From: Erpetoichthys calabaricus | Lineage: Eukaryota > Chordata > Cladistia > Polypteriformes > Polypteridae | Direction: 5' to 3' | Length of the DNA: 64,000 nucleotides | Assembly: GCF_900747795.2 (NCBI RefSeq) | Contig: NC_041395.2 | Location: forward strand, 33,489,632 to 33,553,631 | Shown: in pieces, positions 1 to 11,292 of the stretch | Numbering within the stretch: position 1 is the first letter of the stretch | Layout: the number at the start of each line of letters is the position of its first letter | Made by a program: the position numbers and the translations under genes | The notes under the pieces: model-generated | What the model was told of the DNA's origin: nothing | Databases searched by the model: none | Seen by the model: only the letters and a program-made list of their open reading frames with translations

Positions 1-386
1 AAGTGTAAGTACCTATAAATTGTTATTTAATAAACCTATTTTCAAACTCTGAGGATCAAAGTAGGTAGGTATTTGCAGTTTTAGATTGTTTATATGTTTG
101 ACAATTTTCATTGATTTTGGCATAGCTGGGCATAACACCTTTACTCGTAAACTAAGTATCTAATATTTGCCAAAATTAAAAAAAATTGGGTTGTGTGGTT
201 TTATGAAACCACGATGCAAGTGAAACTTTTGTTCTGATTGTAGGCATTTGACTCACTAGCTGTATCGTTGTCCATCACGATCAAGTGAACAACAACATTT
301 ACATCAAAACACTGATCAAAACACACAAATACCGCGGAGCACTTGCACGAATGAGTGAGAATATTAATTCTACACATTTAGCTGTT
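1..386. other. AT-rich flank without a gene
   Basis: I see no coding region or recognised repeat here. It may be the outer part of the hAT element that follows, but no terminal inverted repeat was identified. Confidence 0.4.
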
Positions 387-526
387 GCGAGCCATGTACG
401 CCGCCATATTGGCCTTGGCTGCATACACTTTACCCCTACTCCGCGGCGCTGATGCGAGCCATTGGCGCCGCCACATTGGCCTTGGCTGCTCGACCGAGCA
501 TCTTTCACTTTACCCCTACTCCGCGG
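387..526 (+). repeat. Two-copy GC-rich direct repeat upstream of hAT gene
   Basis: Two copies of a GC-rich block, at 387-446 and 454-526, both begin GCGAGCCAT or GCGAGCCATT, contain CGCC and ATTGGCCTTGGCTG, and end TTTACCCCTACTCCGCGG. The second copy has about 13 extra bases. The block contrasts with the AT-rich surroundings and lies about 500 bases before the transposase start, so it may be promoter or subterminal sequence of the transposon. That role is inferred. Confidence 0.7.
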
Positions 527-1015
527 CCGGCTGTAATGCGACATGCGATAGATGGACGGAAAAATTTGAGGCGATGTAAAAAAAGTTTCACTTTAAAAAA
601 AAAAAAAAAAAAACTAAAATGTGCAGACTGCGCCGTGATAAACACGTTCTGACAAGTCCGTTCGTGCCAGTCGGCGATCACCGCACACGGGAGGCGACCA
701 CAGATGCGACGAAACTATGTACTTATAGTCAATCAGTACGTGAGAGAGTGAGACAAACAGTGTTTCGTGTCTAAATTATTTTAATAATTAAATTATTAGA
801 GAATTATTTATTTTATTTAGGTAAGTATTTTTAATTGGGAAATATCGTTGTAAAATGTTTTTTGATAAATTGTATTTCATTATGCCCAGCTTCTCGTATG
901 TATTTACTTAGGTATACGTTGACATAGTAAATAATTGCAAAACTTGTCGTCATCTGCTGTTTTGGATACCTAAATAATAATTTTAAAAATTCTTTATTAC
1001 AGCTTCATTGCAAGC

Positions 1016-2540
1016 ATGGCATCTACAAAAAAAAAAAAGAGAAGAACTGAAGAAGAGCATCGAGAATTCAATCTGGATTGGATGGAGTCGTTCGCTTTCA
1101 TATGCAACTCAGATGGCCTTCCGACTTGTCTCATTTGCCACGAAAAACTCGCACACAATAAGAAATCAAATTTAGAGAGACACTTCACTAAAAAACATAC
1201 TCAGTTTGCTAGTAAATATCCAGCCGGCGAAGAACGAAAAAAAGCTGTCGACGAGCTCCAAAAACAAAAACAGCAATCAAGTTCCATGTTAAGTAACTGA
1301 ACGCAATCTACAAGTAATGTTAATCTGGCAAGCTTCACGGTATCACTAGAAATTGCAAAAAAAGGCAAACCATTCACAGATGGTGAGTATGTCAAAGATT
1401 GCTTCATACGTGCATCTGAAGAACTGTTTCGTGATTTCAAAAACAAACCAGAAATCTTGAAAAAAATCAAAGATTTGCCACTATCCGCTAAAACAGTACA
1501 AGATAGAATAGCTAAAATGTCTTCAAATGTAACATATTTGCAGGTGGAAGATATTCAACTTTCTTCTGCCTTATCACTTGCTATAGATGAGTCTTGCGAC
1601 GTAAAAGACACGGCACAAGTTGCCCTTTTTGTCAGGTATATGTCTTCCCAAGGTGCAAAAGAAGAACTTCTAGGATTGCTACCGCTCTCGGGACAAACTA
1701 GAGGGGAAGATATAGCGAATGGCGTGCAAAAATGCCTTGAAGACAATAAGATCGATTTTAATAAAATCGTTTCAATAGCAACTGATGGAGCCAGAAGTAT
1801 GACAGGAAAAAATAAAGGGGCAACAACGATTCTTCAGAGCAAAATAAACCATGAAATTCTTACGTTTCACTGCATAATACACCAAGAAGCGCTTTGTGCC
1901 CAAACATTTCCGGCCGAAATAGTTGAGGTCATGAATTTGGTAATCAAGATTGTTAACAGCATCTTGTCAAAAGCACTCTACCATCGTCAGTTTAAAGAAT
2001 TCTTAAACGAAATGGAGACTCAGTATTCCGACCTCCTTCTTCACAATAAAGTGCGATGGCTTTCCAAAGGTAAGGTATTGAAACGTTTTGCTTTGTGCTT
2101 GAATGAAATAAATATGAAAAAGGCATTAATCACCCTGAATTAGAGAACGACAAATGGTTGCAAAAATTTTACTTTATGGTGGATATCACAGCGAAATTAA
2201 ATGAGCTGAATCTAAAACTGCAAGGAAAGGGAAACCCAGCCTATGTTTTGGTAGAAGAATTGGTTTGTTTTGAAGAAAAATTAATTTTTTGCAGAAGATA
2301 TTCAGAGCGGTAAATTACTTAATTTTCAATTTCTAAAGCAATATCGCGATAAAACCAGTGCAACTGTTGACAGGAATTACTTCAGCACAGTTATAAAAAA
2401 AATTAAAGATGAATTTGCTGACAGATTTGAGCAATTCAAAACCAACAAAACCACTCTAGCGTTCATAGTAAATCCTCTCAACACAAATAGTAACGAAATC
2501 CACATTGAGCCATTTTATAAACTACCACAAGAAAGATGAA
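1016..2540 (+). pseudogene. hAT transposase, BED finger plus RNase H-like core, broken
   Basis: The transposase would cut and paste its own transposon DNA. The start at 1016 opens a lysine-rich N-terminus followed by a BED zinc finger with Cys38, Cys41, His56 and His61. A TGA at 1298-1300 interrupts the frame. The core resumes in the same product from about 1457 to 2143, with an LAIDES acidic motif, an [11 protein letters not shown] motif and a [13 protein letters not shown] motif, all typical of hAT proteins related to the ZBED5 and GTF2IRD2 group. From about 2107 the similarity moves to another frame ([11 protein letters not shown], then [10 protein letters not shown]) and is interrupted again near 2312. 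The dimerisation domain is absent. This is a dead copy; assignment to hAT is firm, the subgroup less so. Confidence 0.85.
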
Positions 2541-2545
2541 TTACA

Positions 2546-4437
2546 TTTTGTTGATGTGAGATTAAAATGCTCACTATATAGTGAATAAAATGTATGAAAA
2601 CACTTTTAATGCTAGTCTCAGATGCATACTCTTAATCGTTAACCAATAGGAGGTCAAAGACAAAGCAGGTTTTACCTCTTGTGTCACAGAAATACAACTC
2701 TTAAAAGCTTTAGAAAATTTTAAATGTATTGTGTACTGAGTCAATAATAGTGTGATCCAATACAGCAATGTTAAAGTATCACAAGATTACCTCACTCCAT
2801 ATATTTTTCTTATTATCCGACTCAGCATCCCTGTATTTTTGTCTAGTCACCAATATTTTCTAATACCGAATAAACACTGATAAGTTTCTAATGGATACAC
2901 AGTAACTGTCCCAATTACCTTGTGTTGTGAAATTTTGCATATAAGTTGAAAAATATTTTGTATGCCTTTATTTGTAACTTATAACACTAATGTCTATCAT
3001 TGATAAGAACAGCAATGGTTAGGACCAAGTTTTTGTAATTTTATGACAGGGTTGGTCAGGGCCTAAAACTAGTTTGGCAAATGATTCTCTGCAGGTCTAC
3101 CCCCACAGGAAAGCCAGACTGCCTAGCTGGCAACCATCAGCTGAGCAAAGGGTTTTGGGGGCAGGTGTGAAAGGTATTGTGTGCCCCATTGGTATGAAGT
3201 ATGGCTCTTTGGAATTGGCCTGAATCAGAGGCCATTCTGTAGCACAACGCCATATTGGTGTAAGGGCTTGGACAGAGAACCTATAAATTTGTTCGCTTTA
3301 CCCCTCCCTCTGTCTTACAAACATCACAAAGAAGCATCTCTCTGTCACACCATTGCCATGAGGAGCACAACTTGGCAGCCATATTGAGACAGGCATGTGG
3401 CCTGTTCTGAAGAATACTTTAAATGTCTATAGTTGAGGCAACTACAAATCTGTTTGCTGTCAGAAACTACAGATCAGCATTTATCAGGTTGTATGGTTGC
3501 CAGTATTGACTTGTACTTTGTTTATTATTTATGAATATTATCAATAATACGTTTAAGCTGTAACTTAACTCCTGCTTGTCTTTTACTACACCTAATTGCC
3601 TGAGATAATAAATGTAGAAGGGAAGGTGGAGAGAAGTTATATGTTAAAATAACTTATAAACAATGGTAAATCTGTGAAATCTGAGGCATACTGAGGAAAG
3701 TACAGTAATATATCACTCTAGCAAGACAAAAACACCTTGACCCAAAAATCATACTGTATCAGTCATCTGGCCAAAGGAGCGACCCAATCTATTTACTGGT
3801 CCTCTTCCTACCCTCTGACTTGTAAATTCTGCCAGTGTGTTCTTGTGCTTATTGGGCACAGGTAATCTCCTAAAGAACATAATTATCTTTCCACCATTAT
3901 CTTAATCTAAGAAGAACGAGGGGGCTTCGCTCGCCTACCCCCACGTTTTGAACCCGTGCCCGCCGGGCAGCCACGTGCGAGGATGACGCACGTGTAATAC
4001 GGAGCGTTCGCCCGTGTCACTCTGGGGCACCCCAGTGTTAAAATGGAGCTTTGTCCGAACTATTATGCGGTGCATTGTGGAGTACGGGTCCGCCTGCACT
4101 GTGTGGTGTGGACGTTTAACTCTCGTTGTTTCTGCCTTTATATTCTGTATCTCGGTGTGTATGTGTTTCGTGCCTAGGTTTTTTTGAAACTGTTGCATTT
4201 CATTTTTTATCATGTGTAACTCGCTCTCCATGTGTTTGTCCCTGTTCTTTAATCCCTTTATAAATTTTTACTTCGTTTCCAGCAGCTCCATGTATGATGT
4301 ATCTACTCTTGTGTTTTATTTCTGACCTTGCTTTATCCTGCTTGCGGTATGTTAGATGGTTCGCAGTCTTTCTCGTTTTATTCTGGGCAGAGGGGCTTTG
4401 TTCTGTAACCTGCTCTCTATATTTATTGATCACTTTC
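2546..4437. other. Intergenic, possible unclassified repeats
   Basis: No gene is supported. The part from about 3045 to 3600 has the composition of a dispersed repeat (mixed GC, TATAAATT at 3281), but I cannot name it. A GC-richer block at 3907-4060 looks like another repeat. Confidence 0.35.
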
Positions 4438-4670
4438 CAGACAGAAGAGCAGCTTCAGCGATATAGACTGCTGTCACTGCCCTGCTCCACAGACAGATTG
4501 AGAAGATCGTTCCTCCCCCAAACTATGCGACTCTTCAATTCCACGCGGGGGTGTAAACGTTAACATTATTATACAAAGTTACTGTCTGTTTTTCACCTGC
4601 ATTATTATCTTTCTTTAATGTAATATTTATTGTATCAGTATGCTGCTGCTGGAGAATGTGAATTTCCTTA
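4438..4670 (+). mobile_element. CR1/Rex1-like LINE, 3' end only
   Basis: The stretch matches the last coding part and 3' UTR of the longer LINE at 30366-31493: both contain CTGCTCCACAGACAGA-type sequence, CGTTCCTCCCCCAAACTATG and TAAACGTTAACATTAT. The encoded end reads SFLPQTMRLFNSTRG. It is 5'-truncated, as usual for LINE copies, and lacks the tetranucleotide tail seen on the other two copies. Confidence 0.75.
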
Positions 4671-4826
4671 TGGATGTTGAATCCTCCTCTTTGTGTGTGT
4701 CCCGTTTCTTGTGCAATGAGTTTCGTGTGGCGCTGTGTGCGGCGCTGGCGTCTGACTCCTTTTTTCTGTGCGCGGCGCCTCATTTCTTATTTTACGTTGC
4801 ATTCCATCCGGTTCCCGTTGCTTGGA

Positions 4827-4849
4827 GGGGGGGGGGGGGGGGGGGGGGG
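4827..4849 (+). repeat. Homopolymer of 23 G
   Basis: An uninterrupted run of G is visible in an otherwise mixed sequence. It could form a quadruplex, or its length could be an assembly artefact. Confidence 0.95.
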
Positions 4850-5235
4850 TGATTTGTGGGGCACCTGCGCAGTACGTCTTTTGCGTCCACGGCCGGATGT
4901 CCCTGCGTCCATCCGGTTTACCATTCTCTGTTAGTAATGTGGATATTGCTGCCTTCTGGCCACAAGAGTGTCCATCTTTTATTTACTTGGCCTTGTTTTT
5001 GTAAATATTGGAGGCCTTCCAGATAACTTTAGAGGAAAGATTTTGGCATTAGCCTTTAATATTCAACTCTTGCACTGCCTGAAGCTATTGATTACACTCT
5101 TCATGCCGAAACTACCTACTGCAATATATGATTTAACTTTTTAATTGAACAAAGACTTTATTTACTTATGGTTTTAATTTCTATTTAAACTTTGATGGCC
5201 ATTTAATACTAGCATCCCTGAAGTCTACGAAAAAC
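4850..5235. other. Intergenic; scrap of TTAA-flanked repeat
   Basis: There is no gene. At 5203-5232 a TTAA is followed by TACTAGCATCCCTGAAG, the same head sequence that opens the repeats at 15096 and 35140, so a short piece of that family ends here against the gypsy fossil. Confidence 0.5.
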
Positions 5236-6300
5236 TGAACTTAATCAGTATGAAGCTCACATTTCTCTAATTTTACAAATGAGTGATTACCTCTCAGACA
5301 CTTCAAAACCTCACGAAGATGTTAATTGTAATTTCACAGTCTTTAAAAAAGAAAAAAAAATGTCATTATGTAAATCAACACAAAATACCTAAGAAACTCC
5401 CTGAAAATATCTTCAAAAAATGATTGAAATGCCAATGGTGCAATGGAAGGCCCATACAACATTACCCTGTATTTGTAATGCCCATTAATGGGCTTTTCTT
5501 TCCTTACTTTAATCACATTATGTGTACTTCTTACATTCATTTTAGAAAAAAGGCATAGTTTTTCGGTGGATTAAGATAATTGCAAAGAGTAGTTGTTCAT
5601 TACTGTACCTTGGTTTAGCTATTGAGAGTCAATGCATGGTCTCACCACTCTATTTCTCAACAAAGAAAAAGCCCATTCCCACTGGAATGCATAAAGGAGC
5701 AATACATGCATTTTGCAAATTCTTTTTAATATTTTATTCTATAGCTTGTCTTTCTGGATGTGTTAATGTGCAATAGGGATCAATCATATTCATGATGCTA
5801 GGGGGGTACTTGTGAATGACTCTTCCTAAAAACATTGTGTAAATCAGAATATCCCTTTGGCAGGAACACAAAGAATATAGGTCTGTACCTGAATATCAAG
5901 GCACTGCTCCTTACATTTCATACCCCAATTCTTAATTTCTTTGTTATCCCAGTCCATTACAGGATTATATTTACATAATCATAGAAAACCCAAAATGAGC
6001 TAAATGGAGGAAGAAATAATAAAAAAAGTTAATGTCTTTGTGAAATAATCCCACCTTGAAATGTATCAGTGGAGATAGTATACATATTCCAGAGACCTAT
6101 TGCCGTTCACTTTGTCATCCACTGAAATTACCAATGGTTTAGTTTTTCTAAAAGGTATAGGACTGACTCCCAGATGCTTTAACAATGAGACACAAATAAA
6201 ACTCTCCACTGTTCTGCAATCCACAAGTGTGAATACCTCACTGTTGTTCACTAATTTTGTTGCCATAAATAAAATCTTACAGAAGACTTATCTAAATTTA
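5236..6300 (-). mobile_element. Ty3/gypsy retrotransposon fossil (protease and RT)
   Basis: On the minus strand, a stretch within 6066-6266 resembles the retropepsin of Ty3/gypsy elements, and a stretch within 5260-5540 resembles the reverse transcriptase core that follows it in this family. Spacing and order fit gypsy pol. The copy is broken, with several breaks, and looks old. LTRs were not recognised with confidence; the region to about 7570 may hold the rest of its 5' half. Confidence 0.7.
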
Positions 6301-7305
6301 CCCTTACAATACTTAATGAGAAATTTGACTTTCTCCCCACATATCCCTGTGAATTAATTTACTCCCTAAAATTCTCTACTTTGTTTTCTAGTAATGCACT
6401 TTGTTTCAACAAATGTTCCCACTTTATTGTAGTCAGTTATTTTGGTAGAAAAATTGATTGCATATCTTTCATAGAGAGGATTTCTGAATCTTCTGAAGCG
6501 GTTTCAGAACAAAATCCTCCTGTTTCAAGTCTCTTAAATCAAAGAACTATTTTTTTTCCCCCAAGAATATATACATTAATTAGAGAAAGGTACAGAAGAT
6601 AGAAAAGATTAAAGAGCAAAAAAGGTTAAGATCTGAAAAGAAAAAAGAAATAGACACCAGAACTAAATCACAAGCCAAAAATAAAAGTCAAAAGGCATAA
6701 CTAATTTCTAGAATCAGTAGGCAAAAAATCAAAAGACTCCCAAGTTGCTACGTTTTGACTAGTCATATACAAAATGGCTGTCAAGACGACCTTTTAACCC
6801 TTCACCAATTACCCTTGATGTCATGACCTTAGATGCCACGCCCTTAGCAAACAGGACTCACATCATGACGACTGAAACCACAAAATGGCCACCACCATAG
6901 TCTAAACAAAATGGCATCCAAAAGGACATTAAATAAATGTCATTTTAAAAGTGAAGGCTCTAATTAACAAATAACCATTGAATTAAGTTCCTTAAGTTTA
7001 TAAACCCCAGCAACGACACTTGGATAATTTTTAAACCCTCAGGCAAGCCTGGAATTTTTTTCAAAAGAAACTGTATTCAAAACAGTGTCACTGAGGTCCA
7101 AACTGTTGCCAGACTAGCAGAAAAAAAGACCGACCTTAAAATTACTTACCCAGGAAACACCGCAAACTGCTGCTAGTACTATCGTGAAGCTCTATGTTGG
7201 TGTGATGTTTGTTCTTTATACAATTTCACATCCTTGGTCCACTATCAACAAAATTTTGCATGCATATCTCACTTTCACAAGAAAAGACAGGTGGAGGGTT
7301 GCTCA
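6301..7305. other. Intergenic, possibly 5' part of gypsy fossil
   Basis: I find no supported gene. The sequence at 6760-6900 has several AAAATGG-type repeats resembling LTR or leader sequence, but this cannot be settled by eye. Confidence 0.3.
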
Positions 7306-7520
7306 TTTATACTACAGTGAGTTTTAAGGCCGGTGTCTTTCCCAGGTTTTAAGGCCAGATATAATTTAATTTGTCTCTGGGAGGGTAAACTACAAGAAAC
7401 ATCAAAGGGATATCTTTGGAGGTTTCCTTTTTACTACACTGAGTTTTAAGAACAGTGTCATTTGCTGGATTTCAAATTACTTTCTTTTGCCTCTGGGAGA
7501 GTACACTTTAAGATGCACCA
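7306..7520. repeat. Imperfect tandem duplication, about 125-bp unit
   Basis: Two diverged copies start at about 7306 and 7431. Each has TTT(A/T)TACTACA(G/C)TGAG followed by TTTTAAG, then GTGTC, and ends at CTCTGGGAG(G/A)GTA. Flanking them, the phrase CTTAAAATTACTTACCCAGG-like sequence occurs near 7135 and again near 7553. Confidence 0.6.
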
Positions 7521-7575
7521 TTTATAAGGTTAGAAGTTAGCTCTGCCTTAAAATTACTTACCCAGGTGATGCTAT

Positions 7576-7760
7576 TTGTAGTATATAAAATTAAAGTTAC
7601 GGCACTTAATTCACGTTATGGACCCGGGTGCAGCTCTTATTGCATAGCAGCAAAATAGCAAAAACCCAAGAAAAGGGCCATCTTGACTGTTTTGTTTATA
7701 CTTAAATATGCTGTGCTCCATGCACTGCTAACTCCTTTTGCATCAATTTCTTTCTTCTGA
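7576..7760. repeat. Locus-duplication anchor A, copy 1
   Basis: This segment, including GCATAGCAGCAAAATAG and the following AAAAACCC, recurs at 19690-19850 and 37500-37650 in the same orientation with the same order of flanking words. It marks homologous points of the duplicated V-gene unit rather than a coding gene. Confidence 0.65.
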
Positions 7761-8039
7761 GAGTACTCATGAAGTAGTTCTTTCTATGATTAACTTGCTT
7801 GTTTCAACGATGCTTCAGTTTGCACTCACTAGCATCTGTGCTCCTCCATAAAACATTAAAATGCATATTTAGTGTTGTTCTGCTTACTTATCCTAAATCT
7901 TAGTACTTTCAGCTCATGAAATCAACTTGCTCTAAATGACTAACATCAATCCTTCCCTGTGTTTCACAGTCCCCCCATGTATAAAAAAATTACAAACAAA
8001 CAGGACAGCATTTTAGAGAAGAACCAATTGTCTCCTCCT

Positions 8040-8198
8040 ATGAATGAATGCTAGTAATGCTAATTATTTATCAAGTGATCATGAAAGCCAGATTTCAGGG
8101 TTTTTGGAAGCTTTTTGAAGTATTCAACTATACTGGCCCATTTTATGTCTAAAGTATTCTAGAATTTTGGTGCATAGAATCAAAAAGCCACCTCACCA
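8040..8198. repeat. Fragment of an old dispersed repeat
   Basis: The words GAAGTATTCAACTATA, TGGCCCA, TTTTGGTGCATA and CCTCACCA recur in the same order at 23830-23885 and 25014-25060. The fragment ends where a Harbinger-like terminus begins at 8199. Confidence 0.6.
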
Positions 8199-8740
8199 GG
8201 GGCCTCATGCACAGCACCGTGCGTAGTATTTACACTAAAACATTGCGTAGGGACAAAAGTGGAAATGGGCGTATGCACAAAAAAATCCAGATGCATAAAT
8301 CTGCGCAAATGCCAACTTCCACGTTCTTCTGCTCCATAAATCCCGGTCAGCGTGAAAAGTAACGTACGTGCACGCACCTGCTGCCGCTCCCCAATTCCTC
8401 CCAGAATTACATCTCTTAAAATATGCAAATCAATATAAATAGCCCTTAAGCTCAGTGTTCTGTGAAATGGCAATGGCAAAAGCACAGGGGAAAATAGAAG
8501 AATTTCAGCGAATACCAAGTGGAGGCAAGGAAAAACGTACTATTTGTTGGTTTAAACAGTGGTATAAACAACAAAAGGAAGTTGATCGAGTGACATAGAG
8601 TGTTGGAGAAACTCGAAAGCTCAAGTTCACAAAGTCGCACAATGCCCGAAAAATAAAAGAAGCTGTCAGATATCAAAATCAACGTGAAAAGGCGAGTTGT
8701 AGCCCACAATCTGAGTGTCATATAAAAGATTATTAGGGTA
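8199..8740 (+). mobile_element. Harbinger-like DNA transposon fragment
   Basis: The left end GGGGCCTCATGCAC and a subterminal region rich in GTGCGTA, GGGCGTATGCAC and ACGTACGTGCACGC fit PIF/Harbinger ends known from fish. A TATAAATAG lies at about 8437, followed by a short open frame at 8467-8598 (43 residues, MAMAKAQGKIEEFQ at its start, stop TAG), probably the start of a broken accessory gene. The right end was not found. Confidence 0.5.
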
Positions 8741-9316
8741 CAGAGAAAAGAAAAAAAATAGGGACACAGTGGGGAAAAAAGCTCGAAATGTCAACTTTAA
8801 TCTCAAAATTTCCACTTCACGTAGTTTATTTTGTCATTAAAGTAGAACATCATAAACTTTATCTTAAAATCTTTAATTTACTAGTTTCTCAAATTCCATA
8901 GTAACTAAATAAGCACGTTAAATGCTTTGATTTTTATGTGTTCTTCTATGTGATCTATGTGTGTAAATCTTTATGTGCTTCTTAAACAGGCTTTCTCTTC
9001 CTCCGACAGGACACAGAATCCATTACATTCGTGATATTACAGTTCTCTGAATAATACTAAGATATATACTTGATATCATTTCAGTATTCATATCATATCA
9101 ATTAAAGCATGTATTAAACATGGGAACACAGTGACACAGTGATAGTGATGAACTAGCGCCCCATCCAGAGATTGTTCCTGCCTTACGCAAGATGCTTGCT
9201 GCGCGACCTTCGATGAAATAATTTATTGCAGCAGTACTGTCTCTTTCAAACGTACTAATGCCCAATTCCTGTCCTTCCTTTTCTTTCTCCAAGTACACAA
9301 TCGCCACACAATCAGC
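8741..9316. other. Intergenic, nothing recognised
   Basis: No gene or repeat is supported here. The open frame on the minus strand at 9098-9307 has no family features. Confidence 0.4.
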
Positions 9317-9686
9317 TCAGTAATTAGACATTAAGCCATCTGTAAGCTTAGAACTCCGATTCTCTTGCTTTGCACATATGGAGCTCGAGTGAATTCTGTG
9401 CATTGCTACTTTCCACGCTTTTTCTGAGATGTTGAGTGAGAGATCCTTTTCCCACTGTTCTCTTGTATTTTTGAAAAGGAGGGACTGTAAAATGGTTTTA
9501 TATATTACGGAAATGCTATCTGTGTTCTCAAGACTGATCAATATTTTTTATGGCATAGAGGTAGGTGGGAGGTGAGGAAAATTGGGCAGGTTCTGTTTAA
9601 CAAAGTTTCTAATTTGAAGGTAATGAAATAAATGTGTTACTGGAAAGTTAAATTTGGAGTGTAATTGTTAGTAGGATGCAAATACG
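9317..9686 (-). mobile_element. L1-like LINE fragment, right-hand coding part (split copy)
   Basis: The minus-strand reading matches the C-terminal RT region of the L1-like copies at 28230-30150 and 54242-56730: for example the segment around 9317-9541 contains WEKDLSLNISEKAWKVAM and IHSSSICAK. The copy continues at 11484-11650, so the Harbinger element at 9687-11482 is inserted in it. Confidence 0.75.
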
Positions 9687-9959
9687 TGGGGGGTATTTTC
9701 CGTACGTCGCTTAAATCATCCGAGATCAGATGCCTCATCTTGGATGAGTTAATGCCAGTGAAACTCATCCAGGATAAATCAGTTTTTCAAACGCAGCGAT
9801 GTAGTAGATTAGTCTAGCTGGATCTAATCATCTGAGATGAATGCGCGCGCCCGCGCTGATTGAAAAGCCCATATATATTGATTCTAGAAAACATGATCAG
9901 CAAGTCTTTGATAGGCTGTAACAAAATGATGAAAGGGCGCATTTTTTTTTTCCACACAA

Positions 9960-10678
9960 GTGGAGCAAGACCTTTTATTCGAAGGACATGAAGAATTTCA
10001 AGATTTAATATGCACAAGGGGTAACAATACAAAAGCAGCCCAAACCAGAAAAGACGGCTGGCAAAAAGTGGTCGACAAATTAAATGCGTGTGCATTGTAC
10101 TTACTGAAAGCAGCGTTTCATTGCCTATGTGTCAGACTAATTATTATTTAATATGTCATAATTCCAGATCAAACGTGAGCACAAGGAGAACATGGGAACA
10201 GGTTAAAGTGAAGTACAAGAATATACTTCAAACTGGTAAATATCGGTATATATCTAATTTAAAGAATTGTTGACATAAAGAATCATATATAATGTAAAGA
10301 ACATTAATTTTAAAGCTAATAAGAAGGCAGACAAGCAAAAAACAGGTGGAGGTCCATGCGGTCCAGACCTAACCCCTGCAGAAGAGTTGGCTCTCCAGCA
10401 AAATGCCCATCACCCTGTTTCTGAGGGCATTCGAGGGGGAAGCTCCTCCTCAGAACCAGTGGCAGGATGCAGTGGTCAATTTATTTCAGGTAAAGGATGG
10501 TCATTGCATATATTTGTGCTCAATGTGTGCCATAGGTATGTTCCATATAGCCCTCTTTTTTTGGGGGTTGATTGCAGGGAATGTCATATCCCTAGAACCT
10601 GTGTCTGACCAACGAGATATTGACAAAGGTCAAATATTTGATGAAGACACTGTGTCTGATTATTCATCAGGAGGAGAG
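9960..10678 (+). CDS. Harbinger SANT/Myb-like DNA-binding protein, four exons
   Basis: This partner protein of Harbinger elements binds transposon DNA and helps bring the transposase to the nucleus (family knowledge). By eye the exons are 9960-10087, 10168-10235, 10316-10489 and 10578-10678. Each junction has GT...AG and keeps the frame: LNA into SNVSTRRTWEQVK, then KYKNILQT into ANKKADKQK, then QFIS into GNVISLEPVSD. The first exon carries the SANT-like EQDLLFEGHEEFQDLI and GWQKVVDKLN; the third carries TGGGP and LTPAEELALQ, standard words of this family; the last is acidic. Two ATGs at 9926 and 9929 lie just upstream but are out of frame across a ten-T run, so the true start may have been lost by slippage there. 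A downstream exon may exist. Confidence 0.75.
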
Positions 10679-10820
10679 GTACATTTTCCAAATAATGTTT
10701 GATCAAACTCCACTCTGATCAGTCCCATGTGCCCCAATCACATTTGGAAATCCTGGGTAATGAGAATGTTAGGCTGATTGTGAGATTCTTTATGGAACTG
10801 TGGGTGTTTTTGCCTGTGTA

Positions 10821-11292
10821 TTACCTACCTGCAATGGCATGAAACGCCTCTTTTATTGTCTGCACACGCAGGTGTCCAGGAAACACTATGAAAACCCGAA
10901 GGAAATATTTCAGAGCCAAACAAACTTTACAAATTGCCTGGCATACTGCACTTTTAGATGGATTTTCCGCATCGCCTACAGTATATAAAAAAAGTACCTC
11001 TTGCAAAAAACCTCAAAACAATGCATACTGTCTGTGTGGTTGTGAGAGCCCGACTTCGCCGAGTTTGACTTCGAATATTAGGTCCTAATAAATTTTTGAG
11101 GTACAATATTCCCCCTCGACTAAAGCGGTATCTTTCGAAAAGAATTTCCTCCAGGAGCAATAAAGGATCTTGCCAATCACACAAAACCCTCTCTATATGA
11201 AATTCTCTTCTTATAATTTCCACACCGATATCAATTGGTTGCTTATTCATGAACAGTGAAGCCATGACTGAATGAATTCCACGCACGGACAC
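10821..11292 (-). pseudogene. HARBI1-like Harbinger transposase, N-terminal half
   Basis: The transposase of PIF/Harbinger elements is a DDE nuclease. From the minus-strand start at 11292 the reading gives IIRREFHIERVL, LFERYRFSRGGILYL and QTVCIVLRFFARG, typical of the N-terminal region of HARBI1. Near 11000 a run of T shifts the frame by one; the similarity resumes in the second frame as YTVGDAENPSKSAVCQAI and CLALKYF. It ends at about 10821, before the main catalytic acidic residues expected further on, and the space to the SANT gene is too short to hold them. The gene faces the SANT gene tail to tail. Dead copy; family assignment firm. Confidence 0.8.

Larger units (their letters stand above)
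387..2545 (+). mobile_element. Decayed hAT DNA transposon (BED-finger type)
   Basis: The stretch carries a GC-rich leader, a likely 5' non-coding exon with a donor-like GTAAGT near 822 and an acceptor-like TTACAG near 1001, and a broken hAT transposase. The reading frame stops looking like hAT at about 2540, before the C-terminal dimerisation domain expected in this family, so the 3' end seems lost. Both outer borders are uncertain because no inverted repeats or target duplications were found. Confidence 0.7.

Noticed and set aside
4640-5004. Overlapping open frames with poly-Gly
   Set aside because: The glycine run is the 23-G tract; no protein family is seen.
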